Part shown: positions 41,818 to 51,800 of the stretch, in pieces | Layout of the letters: the number at the start of each line of letters is the position of its first letter | How positions within the stretch are numbered: the stretch's first letter is position 1 | Assembly: GCF_900187445.1 (NCBI RefSeq) | Contig: NZ_FYEB01000001.1 | Location: 620,001-684,000, forward strand | Length of the DNA: 64,000 bases | Direction of reading: 5' to 3' | Origin: Pseudomonas sp. Irchel s3b2 | GTDB taxonomy: Bacteria > Pseudomonadota > Gammaproteobacteria > Pseudomonadales > Pseudomonadaceae | Program-made: the position numbers and the translations under genes | The notes under the pieces: model-generated | Told to the model about the DNA's origin: nothing | The model's input: the letters and a program-made list of their open reading frames with translations, nothing else | Database searches by the model: none

Positions 41818-42166
41818 CTCTGGACCAGAAGCGGACGTTCGCCTTTAGCCACTCCTACCGTCCTTGAGGATCTTTCGATCAAGGCGGAAGTGTGGAGTGG
41901 CAGGTCCATTCGCGACCTTTGTGAGTATTTGGCTGTATGCCACGTGCTCCCTGGACTTCCGCTCGCTGGGATGACCAACCCGAGTGCATCAGTAGTCTTG
42001 CTTCGCAGATAGGTAAGGCAGCGCCTGTCTAAGGACTCACGTCACTCACCCTGCTGCAAGCTGAACCGACTGCCAGCCGGATTGTAAACAGCCCCCGCTC
42101 TCGAGGGAAATAACCAGCGGGGCGGAGTTGTGTTCGTCGCCGGAGGTCAGTGAAGGGCCGATAGAA

Positions 42167-42904
42167 CTAGAAATTCTGGATATCAGTGAGGGTCGCAGCA
42201 AACGCCTGGAGAATCTCCACCTTGCTTCGGCCGCCGCCGGTGAGGTGGATGAACTCATCAAAATCGATGTTCACGAGCTTGCCTGTTCTCGGATTCATCA
42301 AGACGCACGACCTCCACTCATCTTTGCCCGTCTCTACAGCAGCCGCATAGCTCAACAGCCAGTACATTGCGACTTGCCTATAATCGGCAGCGGAGAAATT
42401 ACCGGCTATGCATTTCACCTCGATTAGCGTCGACCCGGCAAAAAAATCGCCGGTTCCTGAGGCGATCCAGCGAAAGCCGGGTATCACCGGCGCCGCGCCA
42501 TATGCCGAGTTACAATCAGTAGCTACCTGCTTGACCATAGTCACCAAGTTGTCCGCTACGCGCCGGGCGATACGTTGATCATTCTCAGAAATTTCCGATG
42601 GGCTGATTGCATCGAAGAACTTGCTTTGCCTGTCTGTAGCGGTGGCAACGCATTCTCCCCACGTCGGATTGTTACCAAGGACAAGCTGCTCACCTACGGC
42701 AAAGGCCAGTTCGAATAGGAGAGATTTTTGCAGTTCACTTGCCTGAATCGCGTCTACCGGCACGACAATCACCGCACAACCGATAGCCAATTTGTTATAA
42801 AAGGACACGATGCTAGGCGTTAGCCCTGGGAAAATAGCATTCAGTATGCCGGGAATATTTCGAGCAATCGTTCTAGGATCACGGCCAGCTCTAGTTGTCA
42901 TCAC
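42167..42904 (-). CDS. PD-(D/E)XK nuclease-like protein paired with the reverse transcriptase
   Basis: 245 residues from a GTG at 42904 (ATG at 42901 is also possible), overlapping the end of the reverse transcriptase gene by 14 bases, so the two are translationally coupled. A PD-(D/E)XK core is visible: SGTGDFFAGSTLIEVKCIAG, with Asp153 and Glu162-Val-Lys164, followed by the helix YRQVAMYWLLSYAA found in RecB-type nucleases. The N-terminal half is helical and unrecognised. The coupling suggests an effector nuclease working with the RT, by inference. Confidence 0.7.
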   Translation of the reverse strand: MMTTRAGRDPRTIARNIPGILNAIFPGLTPSIVSFYNKLAIGCAVIVVPVDAIQASELQKSLLFELAFAVGEQLVLGNNPTWGECVATATDRQSKFFDAISPSEISENDQRIARRVADNLVTMVKQVATDCNSAYGAAPVIPGFRWIASGTGDFFAGSTLIEVKCIAGNFSAADYRQVAMYWLLSYAAAVETGKDEWRSCVLMNPRTGKLVNIDFDEFIHLTGGGRSKVEILQAFAATLTDIQNF

Positions 42905-44519
42905 ACCAGCTCCGATAGAGACCGGCGAAGGTCGGGCGATCCTGACGCTCTATTCCTAGCCTCCATGATTGCTCCAAGCTTGGCCCAATCTGACGGCGTA
43001 GGCCATCCCCTTGATCTCCAAAGGACTCGGCCGCGAGCCATGTCAATCGCTGACATTCAGCATTGATTTCGCTCCATCGGCTTGAGACAGAGCTGAAACC
43101 GGACCTGTCTTTCCATAGACGCCAGCAGTCTATGCACGCCCTTTTGACGGTGTGGGACGAGTTGTATTTATAGGTACTTTGGACAAAAGCAGCTCTGGCT
43201 GGCGTTTGCGCAAACTTCAGCACCCGAAGGTAGTGCAGTAAGCTGGCTTCAGCTTGCAATAAATGAGCAGAGTGGACAGCCACTCTATCTATTACCGCAT
43301 CCAGATTGGAGTGGATTTCCTCATATCCCGCGCCCGCTCTGAGATTGGCCACACCTCGCATGATGGTTGACCACGAAGCGCGAAAGGCATGCAAGTTATT
43401 CGGTTCCAGTAGCGTCGACGCGAGTTGCAGGGCTACGATTGGGCTGTGGAACTTCAGGGTCCTACCTATTTGGGTTATCAAGAAATTATCCGGAAGCGAC
43501 TTTTGCAATTCGTTGCCGAGCAATTTCTGGACGTCTAGATTTTCGACAGTCATTTTCAGCGACTCATAATCCCCCTCTGGGTTATCAGAGTAAGGATCAT
43601 AATGTAGGTCGATATGTCTCAAGATTCCGGCGTTGGTATCGTCGCCACCAAGCTGAGTAGTAACGTATTCCTCATAATGCTTAGCCGTCATCATTATAGT
43701 TTTCGATTTATTTAGCGTGATCCCATAGTCCGCGAGAGCGTGTGATAGAAATGCTAGCCCTGCGTAAGCGGCGGAATTCGAATCTGCAATGAGCACATAG
43801 TCGTCGACATACCGGTACCAACGTAAGCCGTCATGTGTCATTCGATGGTCGACAGAGTTCAAAAACAGCTCCGCCAGAATCCGCGAACACTGTCCACCGA
43901 CAGGTAGTCCGAAGGAACGTCCCGCTGAAAACTTTGATAACAGTGCGGTGATTTGGTTACCTACCCTGCCATCCGGGAACAGGTCATCTATGAGGTTTTC
44001 TAAGTAATGATGCGAGATGTGTTCGTAAAAGCTTGAAATGTCGGTTTGGACGACTACTGTCCCCTTGGGGGCGAGCGCAGCCTCTTTCGACGTAGCCTCT
44101 CTGAACACTCTCCAGGATGAGCCCCGGTCGAATAGCTCAGACCCGCCCTCCGCCTGGAACCTGTATGAGAAGGTTCGCTGATCACGTCTTGGCTCTAACT
44201 GATCGGCGATAGCTACGCCGAGTCCGTTGAAATAAATGCTCCAAAACGGGTGGAGCTTTGTAGTCACCCTGAATCCTGATGCACCGGTTGCGACCAAAAG
44301 GCGCTCGCTGAATACAGTTAATGCTGCAATTTTGTTCTTGCTGTTGGACACACCGTCTTTACGCAACTCCTCCGAAAAACCGAAAGCGATCTCTGCTAGC
44401 TCATTTTGCTTAGCTGAAACGAAATTCGTGTCTACATCGAAAGGCAGCGTGTCGTTGTCACCGTGCGCTCCGATATCAGCTGCCGCACGGAGAAAATGCT
44501 CCAGTGTTACTTCAGACAT
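42891..44519 (-). CDS. Reverse transcriptase (Abi/UG-type defence RT candidate)
   Basis: 542 residues. RT motifs in order are VVVQTDISSFYEHISH (motif A, Asp160), GLPVGGQCSRILAELFLN (motif B, 204-221), YRYVDDYVLIA (motif C with the catalytic YVDD at 237-240) and YGITLNKSKT (motif D). The C-terminal 250 residues are helical with no maturase or integrase domain, so this is not a group II intron RT. The lack of intron structures and the coupling to a nuclease fit the abortive-infection/unknown-group RTs that act in phage defence. The start ATG 44519 has AAAGG close by. Which subgroup it belongs to cannot be decided here. Confidence 0.8.
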   Translation of the reverse strand: MSEVTLEHFLRAAADIGAHGDNDTLPFDVDTNFVSAKQNELAEIAFGFSEELRKDGVSNSKNKIAALTVFSERLLVATGASGFRVTTKLHPFWSIYFNGLGVAIADQLEPRRDQRTFSYRFQAEGGSELFDRGSSWRVFREATSKEAALAPKGTVVVQTDISSFYEHISHHYLENLIDDLFPDGRVGNQITALLSKFSAGRSFGLPVGGQCSRILAELFLNSVDHRMTHDGLRWYRYVDDYVLIADSNSAAYAGLAFLSHALADYGITLNKSKTIMMTAKHYEEYVTTQLGGDDTNAGILRHIDLHYDPYSDNPEGDYESLKMTVENLDVQKLLGNELQKSLPDNFLITQIGRTLKFHSPIVALQLASTLLEPNNLHAFRASWSTIMRGVANLRAGAGYEEIHSNLDAVIDRVAVHSAHLLQAEASLLHYLRVLKFAQTPARAAFVQSTYKYNSSHTVKRACIDCWRLWKDRSGFSSVSSRWSEINAECQRLTWLAAESFGDQGDGLRRQIGPSLEQSWRLGIERQDRPTFAGLYRSWCDDN

Positions 44520-44968
44520 ATCCTTTCCCCGGCCGACGACCTGTGTTAGCCGGGCTCAGTGCACCGACAATCCCTCACCCAGCGATCATCTCAGCACGCC
44601 CGGTGCATGTCGATAGACGCTTCGTAGCGTACGCAGCCATCTGAACTTAGCTTTGCACCTTCCGCTGATCGAGTGAACCGGATCACCGTCATTGTGCTGG
44701 TTGACAAGCCGCTTCCAGCCGCTCGCACCTGGCGCCGCAGGTCCAGGTCTTCGTTTATCGGGTGCGTGAACAATTCCCAAAACTCTATGGACGCTGGACG
44801 GCAGCGCATAACGGAGTTTCGTTAAATGTCCCCTCACAAAAAAACACTTGGTGGGCTTTTTTGCGCCTGCTGGACACCAGCCCTCCGGAGGCTGGCCTAC
44901 CATTGCCATAGTGAATGGTTTTACGCGCACTTAGCCCTTGTCGTTCATTGCCAAAGGACCGCTTTTGA
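44520..44968. other. Gene-free region upstream of the reverse transcriptase
   Basis: 449 bases without a credible ORF, directly upstream of the RT start on its strand. It contains a hairpin CCAGCC...GGCTGG near 44876-44894 and an A-run/T-run stem candidate near 44840-44870. It could encode a noncoding RNA template or simply the promoter. Confidence 0.4.
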
Positions 44969-45187
44969 ATGTCCGTGACCTACCTGCCGCTGGAGGCTTG
45001 GAACAAACACTGGAAACTTGACGGCGTACTGGTGCGCTGTCGATTGTGTGGGAGCGCCCAGGGCCTCACGGACGCCGGTGCTTTTAATCATGCGCTCGGC
45101 TGTAAAGCGCGGAGCTTGAAAGCCCAATACCCTAGTCGAGAACTGGCTTTCATCCTGCAGCAGAAAATCCAATCAGAGTTGTTTTGA
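44969..45187 (+). CDS. Small conserved hypothetical protein
   Basis: 72 residues with ribosome site AAAGGA. It contains RCRLCGSAQGL and NHALGCKAR, a CxxC...H...C arrangement that suggests a zinc-binding knuckle, and ends LAFILQQKIQSELF. It looks like a conserved Pseudomonas hypothetical. No function is known. Confidence 0.6.
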   Translation: MSVTYLPLEAWNKHWKLDGVLVRCRLCGSAQGLTDAGAFNHALGCKARSLKAQYPSRELAFILQQKIQSELF

Positions 45188-45254
45188 TACGTGCACAAGA
45201 CGGCCACCCCCGGGGCGGTGTCCCGCTCAAAGCGGATGGCATAGTCGTACATGG

Positions 45255-45494
45255 TCACTTCATGAAGATCAGGGCCATGGCACCGCCGATGACCACGAAC
45301 ATCCCTGCAACGATGGTCACCGGGCACCAGAACAATTCCCAGGCCGTGAGCTTGCTGGGTTCGGCAGTTGTACCGCTGGATTCAGTCGCCGACAAGCTGG
45401 TTCCGGTACCGACAAGCCGCATGGTTTCGGCCCTCACCTTAACAATGTCAGCGTGAATCTTTTCGAGTTCCGCCTGGGTCAACATGGTGTCCAC
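45255..45494 (-). CDS. Small membrane protein
   Basis: 79 residues. The N-terminal helix (LTQAELEKIHADIVKVRAET) is a likely short coiled coil and the C-terminal FWCPVTIVAGMFVVIGGAMA is one transmembrane segment. The ribosome site GGAGGTGGACACC is good. This coil-plus-anchor design is common in Pseudomonas islands and prophages. No function is known. Confidence 0.6.
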   Translation of the reverse strand: MDTMLTQAELEKIHADIVKVRAETMRLVGTGTSLSATESSGTTAEPSKLTAWELFWCPVTIVAGMFVVIGGAMALIFMK

Positions 45495-45513
45495 CTCCGG
45501 GGTAAGCAGCCGA

Positions 45514-45972
45514 TCACATGAAAGCGATCATGGCTTGCGTGATGGTGCAGTTGTGTTCCTTCGCGTAAGCCTCGATCTGCGCCATTTTCTGGCCTTTCTC
45601 GATGGTTTTACCCGCTTCGCGTGCTCCCTTGTCCAGCACACGCGCTTCGATTTTCCTGTTCGGTTTTCTGTTCCTTGAGCCCTTCACGGCGTAACTACTG
45701 TTTCTCAGTGCAGCCGCGTTCGGGTTGTTCTTCGCGGTTTTCTTCTTACGTTTGCTTTCGCCATCACCAAACCTCCTTGCCAACGGGTGGGCCCCAGTCA
45801 GTTTCTGGGGGCCGGTTCTCGGGGTGATCATGGCCAGCAGTGCGTCCAAGTCCGGGGCTTCCCGCTCAAAATGCAGGGCCGTCTCGAAGTCCTGTCCACC
45901 GTAAAAAACGCCCAAGATGGAAACCTGCTTGGCCTCCAAGGTAAAAGCAATCACGGCCCGTTTGCAACCCAT
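45514..45972 (-). CDS. ParE-like toxin remnant joined to a second small ORF
   Basis: 152 codons. The first 40 residues (CKRAVIAFTLEAKQVSILGV, then FYGGQDFETAL) match the C-terminal half of RelE/ParE-type toxins. The N-terminal half is absent and a stop codon lies 15 bases upstream. From about residue 70 a different protein begins (KRKKKTAKNNPNAAALRNSS). Just there an AAGGAGG site precedes an ATG in another frame, so this second part was probably a separate gene whose start has suffered a one-base indel. The whole ORF is best read as two degraded genes joined. Confidence 0.45.
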   Translation of the reverse strand: MGCKRAVIAFTLEAKQVSILGVFYGGQDFETALHFEREAPDLDALLAMITPRTGPQKLTGAHPLARRFGDGESKRKKKTAKNNPNAAALRNSSYAVKGSRNRKPNRKIEARVLDKGAREAGKTIEKGQKMAQIEAYAKEHNCTITQAMIAFM

Positions 45973-45982
45973 TGCGGACGCT

Positions 45983-46064
45983 GACTAACGTTGGAAATGA
46001 CCGGCGGCCATTAGGCTGGCGAAGCCAGCCGATTGGACGTCCGTGTCGATTGACCTGTTAGCGG
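45983..46064 (-). repeat. attC-like imperfect palindrome
   Basis: About 82 bp with complementary ends (CTAAC ... GTTAG), an imperfect stem, and a central perfect hairpin GGCTGGC-GAA-GCCAGCC at 46014-46030. On the minus strand it immediately follows the GIY-YIG gene, whose TAA stop lies inside the first end (CGCTAAC). The far end GTTAGTC differs by one base from the integron core GTTRRRY. The architecture fits a degenerate cassette recombination site. Confidence 0.4.
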
Positions 46065-46645
46065 GCAATCGGCAGTTCACGCGCCTTGGCCTTGGCGGTC
46101 CGTCGGAGTTCTGAGAGCTTCTGATGGAATGCATGCCGCCTATTCTGATCAAGGTTGAGCGGGAGGGAAAGTGTGGAAATCATGTGTTCCTCCAACACCC
46201 AGGGCGCTGGGTGCGGGCACCAGGCGACGAAGGCGTTTTCTTCAAGCCACTCCGACAGCTTCATCTCACCCGAACTGAATGTCATTCGGAATCCGCTCCC
46301 AACGCGGCGCAGCTCGATTCCGAGTTCTTCAGCAAGAAGGCAGCCAAGAGTGAGTCGGAGCGTGGAGCCCTCCGCGTTGCCGCGGAAGTGGTATCGAACG
46401 CGATGAAGCAGGCTTTGTTTGGACGGGGGTTTTCCGTTGGCAGGAGGAAGGCGAGGAGAAATTCCGGTGTAGAGGAGCGTGAGGTCCTGGTAGGTATGGC
46501 ACCCGCTCGTCGGAACTCCAGGCGGAATGCAACGGAAATACCAGGCATAGACGCCAGGCTCCCTTGGCACGGGGCAAGGGCGGGTGAGCACTTCAGAGCG
46601 AGTCCATAAGCGACTCGGGTTCAGCAGTGAGGTAGCTTCTTGCAC
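46058..46645 (-). CDS. GIY-YIG family protein in a cassette-like unit
   Basis: 195 residues from GTG 46645. The GIY-YIG motif appears as PGVYAWYFR (residues about 30-38) and LTLLYTGISP (about 55-64), followed by LLHRVRYHFRGNAEGSTLRL, where the catalytic arginine is expected. Short proteins of this type are frequent in integron cassettes and islands. The gene starts 17 bases after GTTAGGG and stops inside the attC-like element, so the cassette would be about 674 bp. Nuclease activity is possible, but the biological role is unknown. Confidence 0.65.
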   Translation of the reverse strand: MQEATSLLNPSRLWTRSEVLTRPCPVPREPGVYAWYFRCIPPGVPTSGCHTYQDLTLLYTGISPRLPPANGKPPSKQSLLHRVRYHFRGNAEGSTLRLTLGCLLAEELGIELRRVGSGFRMTFSSGEMKLSEWLEENAFVAWCPHPAPWVLEEHMISTLSLPLNLDQNRRHAFHQKLSELRRTAKAKARELPIAR

Positions 46646-46845
46646 GCCGCTTGACTCCCTAACGCCCGCTTAATGGAGGGGGGAGTCGTCAGCGTGCTCG
46701 GACGAGCATCACACCTTTCCCTGTCTAGCTAGCTTAGACGTGGTTGCGGCAAACGCGATTTCGCCCGGAGGGAAGCACTAAAAAGATTAGGGCTTGCAGG
46801 CCCTATGCGAGCTAAGGTGATCATCGAGAGGGTTTAAAAGATCGA

Positions 46846-48801
46846 ATGCTGATGGAAAGTAAGAGACAGTTCTTACTCCTCGCAGCTGCAAGTGATCCCC
46901 GAGCTGAAGTAAGGAACTCTTTGGCCATGAATATTGCTGAAAATACTCTTATGGAATTGGGCTGGGATGCAGATCAGCTCCGGGTGATTGAGGCGGATAC
47001 GGATGCCCGGCTTTTCGTCGAGGCGGGCCCCGGAACCGGAAAGACAGCTGTCGCTTGCGCGCGCCTCGCCTATTTGATTACTCAAGAAGATCTTGAGTCC
47101 AGCAACACTTGGATGATCAGCTTCACGAGGACCGCAGTAGCGGAGATTCGTGCACGACTGCACTCTTACGTGGGCGATGCATCCTTTGCTATCAGAATTG
47201 CTACCATCGACTCGCATGCGTGGTCCATCCATTCCGGGCATGACCCGAATGCCAGGCTGACTGGATCCTATGAAGAAAACATAGACCGAGTCATCGAGCT
47301 GTTGAAGACTGACCTAGATGTGGCAGACGAGCTGTCACAGATAGAGCACGTCGTGATTGACGAGGCACAAGACCTCGTTGGGCGGCGAGCGGACCTGATC
47401 GAGGCTCTACTGGCGCGGTTGCCTTCGGACTGTGGTGTCACGGTTTTCTCCGACGAGGCCCAAGCAATCTATGGCTTCTCTGACAACAGCATAGGGCGTC
47501 GTAAAGGGGGGGGCTCCGAGCCCGGTCAGCCCTTGCTCGGCCGTTTGCGGGCCGAGAAAGCTCTGGGTTTCACTACGCTGGTCCTGCAGAAGATTTATCG
47601 TACGTCCTCTCCCGGACTTCGGAAGATCTTCTCGGAATTGCGCCAGGATGTCCTCGACAAACAAAAACATCGCGATGGATTGCATGCCGAGACAGCGGAA
47701 AGAATCCGAGAGCTGGCCGACAAGAGCGGGCTAAAGTGGATCGATATGAAGGTCGCCGATTTCACCAGCGACGATCTTCTGCTATTCAGAACTCGTGCTG
47801 AAGTGCTCATGGCGTCGCAGTTCTGTGAGCTTCCCCATCGGCTGCGACTATCAGGGTATGGCGGAACCTTGCCGGCATGGCTGGCGATCTGCTTTTTTGA
47901 TTTCGTTGAGCCATTCCTCGCAGAGCGGCATTTTCTCGATCTCTGGGCCTCGCGCATCGAGGGCAAGGCTGCGCCTCAGTATGGGCCTGCCGAAGCTTGG
48001 CGGCATCTCATGCGCATTGCAGGGCGCCAGGATGGGTCCATCGACATACAGAAACTGAGGCGGCGGCTGGGCCAGCCCCGGCCCCCGGTCGAGCTGACTC
48101 TCCCTGAGTACGGCCTTCACGGACCGATCGTAGGGACGATTCACGCGAGCAAGGGACGAGAGGCGAGCAACGTCGTTCTGCTACTGCCGAATGGTGCGGA
48201 ATTCGAGTGCATTGAAGATGAGGCCGAAGAGGCCCGCGTGCTTTTTGTCGGAGCCACGCGCGCGCGCACATCCCTCATTGTTGGAGAGTGTAGCGCCCTC
48301 AGAGCGTCAACCTTGCGATCGGGACGGGGTCATCGCTCGACGAGAAACGGCCAGTCGGTGATGGTCGAGATTGGCCGTGAAGGCGATATAACGTCGCGTG
48401 GTCTTGTCGGTTGTAGCGAGTGCAGCGCAGCCGATGCCTCGGCAGGCCAAGCCTTTCTGACCAAGGTCGCCGATGTTGTCACCACCTACAAGCTGGAAGC
48501 CGATCCCGATCTAGATTGGCGTTACAGGATCCATACCGGTAGCGACGGTCTCTGTGTTGGTGCACTGTCGCGCAACCTTACGTACGACCTCTGGGAGATA
48601 CTTGCGAACAGAAACCAGAAGCAAAGCCACAAGCCGCCGAGCCACGTGAACCATGTGAGAGGTCAGGGCTGTGCAACGATCGTTCTGGGCCCCGACGACA
48701 GTGACCTCGAGACCCTGCATGAGCCTTGGGCCTTCTCCGGTTTCGTCCTCGCACCGAGAATTGCGGCGTTTCCCCCCTTCTACTTTCATGGCCGGAGGTA
48801 G
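46846..48801 (+). CDS. SF1 (UvrD/Rep-like) helicase, first gene of the DrmAB-type operon
   Basis: 651 residues. SF1A motifs: Walker A AGPGTGKT (60-67), Ia SFTRTAVAEIRARL, Walker B VVIDEAQD (169-176), III VFSDEAQAIYGF, IV LQKIYRTSSPGL, V VGTIHASKGREASNVVLL and VI EEARVLFVGATRARTSL. A C-terminal extension of about 150 residues is unrecognised. An alternative ATG at 46927 (MNIAENTL) has the better ribosome site, AAGGA. The next gene starts six bases after its stop with a GGAGG embedded at the stop, so the four genes form one transcript. DNA or RNA translocation for phage defence is inferred from the partners. Confidence 0.8.
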   Translation: MLMESKRQFLLLAAASDPRAEVRNSLAMNIAENTLMELGWDADQLRVIEADTDARLFVEAGPGTGKTAVACARLAYLITQEDLESSNTWMISFTRTAVAEIRARLHSYVGDASFAIRIATIDSHAWSIHSGHDPNARLTGSYEENIDRVIELLKTDLDVADELSQIEHVVIDEAQDLVGRRADLIEALLARLPSDCGVTVFSDEAQAIYGFSDNSIGRRKGGGSEPGQPLLGRLRAEKALGFTTLVLQKIYRTSSPGLRKIFSELRQDVLDKQKHRDGLHAETAERIRELADKSGLKWIDMKVADFTSDDLLLFRTRAEVLMASQFCELPHRLRLSGYGGTLPAWLAICFFDFVEPFLAERHFLDLWASRIEGKAAPQYGPAEAWRHLMRIAGRQDGSIDIQKLRRRLGQPRPPVELTLPEYGLHGPIVGTIHASKGREASNVVLLLPNGAEFECIEDEAEEARVLFVGATRARTSLIVGECSALRASTLRSGRGHRSTRNGQSVMVEIGREGDITSRGLVGCSECSAADASAGQAFLTKVADVVTTYKLEADPDLDWRYRIHTGSDGLCVGALSRNLTYDLWEILANRNQKQSHKPPSHVNHVRGQGCATIVLGPDDSDLETLHEPWAFSGFVLAPRIAAFPPFYFHGRR

Positions 48802-48806
48802 CGACC

Positions 48807-51800
48807 ATGAAGGACAAATCGCAGGACAGAGATATCGTTGCCAGCAGGCTTGCTGAGGACTTGGTCGGGCCACGTACAGAGGGTGAAAAACTAACGACAC
48901 GTCCATCCGACGTCTATCTCACTGGCATCCTCTGGCCCCAGCGCACGGCAATGTTCGGGGAAGATGATGAGCGACTTGGATCTGCGGGGGCCGGTTCGGG
49001 CGAGGAGAGCGACGGTGAGGCCGAGGTAGTCAGAACTGGGTCGCTCCAGAAGCCGTCCGTGGCAGGCATATCGTTCAGCGTTGCTTCCAGCGGCACACCA
49101 CGAGTGCGAGTCATCTGTAGCTTCGCCACGTACCGGATTGAAAAGCTCAACGACGTCGATATTTGGGTTCGACAGCCTCATAGTGTCGATATTCCAAGTC
49201 TCGATCTATCGGTCGGCTCAACGCGCGTGATTGCGCTTGCAGCGCTCAGCGAGGGGCTACCCGACGTCTTGCTTAGTGTTCGATCCATCAATGCAGGGGA
49301 CGTCGTCTTAGCTACTCTGACGCTCGTGAATTCGGTTGTGCCAGAGCAGGGCCGAAACGAGATCGAAGCCGCATCGCTCTTCCAGACGGAGCTTCGCATT
49401 GAGCCCTGTGAGGGCACTCTTTTGGTACCGAAGCCTCCTAGGCGTGTCATCTCGCTGCCTCAAGCAGGAGGCGGTGGGACCGGCTCAGTCAGCGACGAGG
49501 AAAGCGGGGCACTGCTGTACAGGAACGTGGTGGAGTTCGCTGTCGGGCACGTCTGCTCGGCCGAATGGGAGCCTGACGACCATGCAGCCGGTGTTCGACC
49601 CAGTGCACTATGGGTGGGAACGACCTGGCTCCCCTCAGCTATTGTCGAGAGCGTCGATCCGAATGGTCATGCCTTCTTCTCGGAGCTTGGAAAGGAGCGC
49701 GGAGCCTTCGATCCGCTTTCGGTCGAGTCTCTGGCTTCCGCCGACATAACGACCCTCCAGCAGGGACTGCAACTCTTCTGTGATACCTACGAGCGCTGGA
49801 TACGAGTGCAGCGCGAGCGACTCGTTAATGTGATGGAGGTGAGCTCCGAGCTGAAGTACGTTGCTGAGGCACATCTTGCCCGATGTGAGGAGGCGCTTGA
49901 GCGCATCTCGGCCTCTGTTCTCGAACTCGACGCTAATCCTCGGCTTCGGAGAGCATTTCAGCTGGCGAATCTCGCTATGCACTTGCAGCACTCGTGGGAC
50001 AGTTCCAAGAGCCGACACGGTCCTCTGCGCTGGCGTCCTTTTCAGCTGGGGTTTCTTCTCCTGAGTGCACCGTCCTCGGTTATCCGCGAACACAAGCATC
50101 GAGGAATCATGGATCTACTTTGGTTCCCCACGGGGGGAGGCAAGACCGAGGCCTACCTCGCACTGATTGCATGCATCGCTGTATATCGTCGGCTCTCCGA
50201 TGATCCGAATGACCACGGTGGTGTCTGCGCCCTCATGCGCTACACGCTACGACTGCTGACGACGCAGCAGTTCGCACGGTCGGCGGCCATGATCTTGGCA
50301 TTAGAGGCGATACGTTCTGGCCGGACGGCGTCTCCTGATGGCTTGCTGCTTCAAGGTGACGCGCCATTCTCGATTGGTCTTTGGGTCGGCGGAGACGCAA
50401 CTCCCAACAAGCGTGCAGATGCATTTGCTTCTCTTCGAGGGGCATCGGAGGGGGCATCGCCGAAGCAGCTAACTAGTTGCCCCGCATGTGGCGAGAAGCT
50501 GCAATGGTCAATGGCGAGCGCAACCTCACCGGTTGACGTCGAATGCACGAATAGTTCGTGCAAGATATGCGGGATTTTGCCCGTCTTTACAGTAGACGAT
50601 GATGTCTACGACAACCGACCAACGTTGTTGATCGGAACTGCCGACAAGTTCGCACAGATCGTCCGCGAGAAGAGAACCAATAGACTGTTTGGTATTTCAG
50701 ACGGATCTCCACCTGATCTCATCATCCAGGACGAGCTGCATCTTATCTCAGGTCCCCTCGGGACGATCGCTGGATTGTATGAGACGGCATTCGACCTGAT
50801 GTTCGCTGCGCGCGGATATCGCGCAAAGATCATCGGCTCTACAGCAACAATCCGTAGAGCTTCAGAGCAAGTGCTGGCACTGTTCGATCGTGAAGCATTC
50901 CAGTTCCCGCCGCCAGCAATCGATCATGACGACTCCGGCTTTGCAGTTCGTGATCGACGGCCAAAAGCGGTGGGAAGACGCTATCTCGGTATCACCACGG
51001 CCGGTCGATCGGCAAAGTTCACCCTGCAGGCCGTCGCAGGCTCCCTTTTGCAAACTGCTTTCGCGGCGTTCAGCGATGATGTTCGCCGAGATGCTTACTG
51101 GACGCTCGTCGGGTACTTCAACTCGATTCGTGAACTAGGTGGCGCGCTTGTCCTCATGCAGGACGACGTTACTGACAGTATCGCGCTCTACGCTAACGCA
51201 CGCCACGAAGAGAAAAGACCCCTCAGCAACGTTGAGGAGCTGACTTCCAGAAGAACGCAGGAAGAAATCCGCGGGATGCTAGACGTCCTAAACATTAAAG
51301 TTGGGCTTCCTGGCGCAGTCGATGCGGTGCTAGCGACGAATATGGTCAGTGTCGGCGTGGACATCTCCCGGCTAGGACTGATGCTGGTCAACGGGCAGCC
51401 CAAGACCATTGCCGAATACATCCAGTCCACCAGCCGCGTCGGTCGGGGGGAGGTGAGCGGGCTTGTGGTCTCTGTGCTCAATAATGCCAAGGCACGGGAC
51501 CGTTCACATTTCGAGACGTTCTGTAGCTGGCATCGCACACTCTACAGGGATGTGGAGGCAACGAGCGTCACCCCATTCGCCTCACGGGCTCGTGACAGGG
51601 CACTGCATGCAGCGCTAGTGGCTGCTGTACGTCATCTTGTTGGCGACATGCTCGACTCCCCACGAATGGATGATGATGCAGAGGACGAGGCTATGGATCT
51701 CATCGACCTGATCGTCGAGCGCGCGAAGCGGGTCGATCCCGAGGAGACGGACGTTAGGGAAGAGCTTGAGCGCCGTCTTGACACATGGAGAACAAGATCC

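Noticed and set aside
42891..44519. Group II intron reverse transcriptase or retron of a standard type
   Set aside because: No maturase or endonuclease domain, no intron domain V-like structure, and no clear msr/msd inverted repeat were seen.
46124..46609. 161-codon plus-strand ORF
   Set aside because: It is antisense to the GIY-YIG gene, which has recognisable motifs.
48726..48806. Longer N-terminus for the DrmA-like protein
   Set aside because: It overlaps the upstream helicase gene, while a perfect GGAGG precedes the ATG at 48807.
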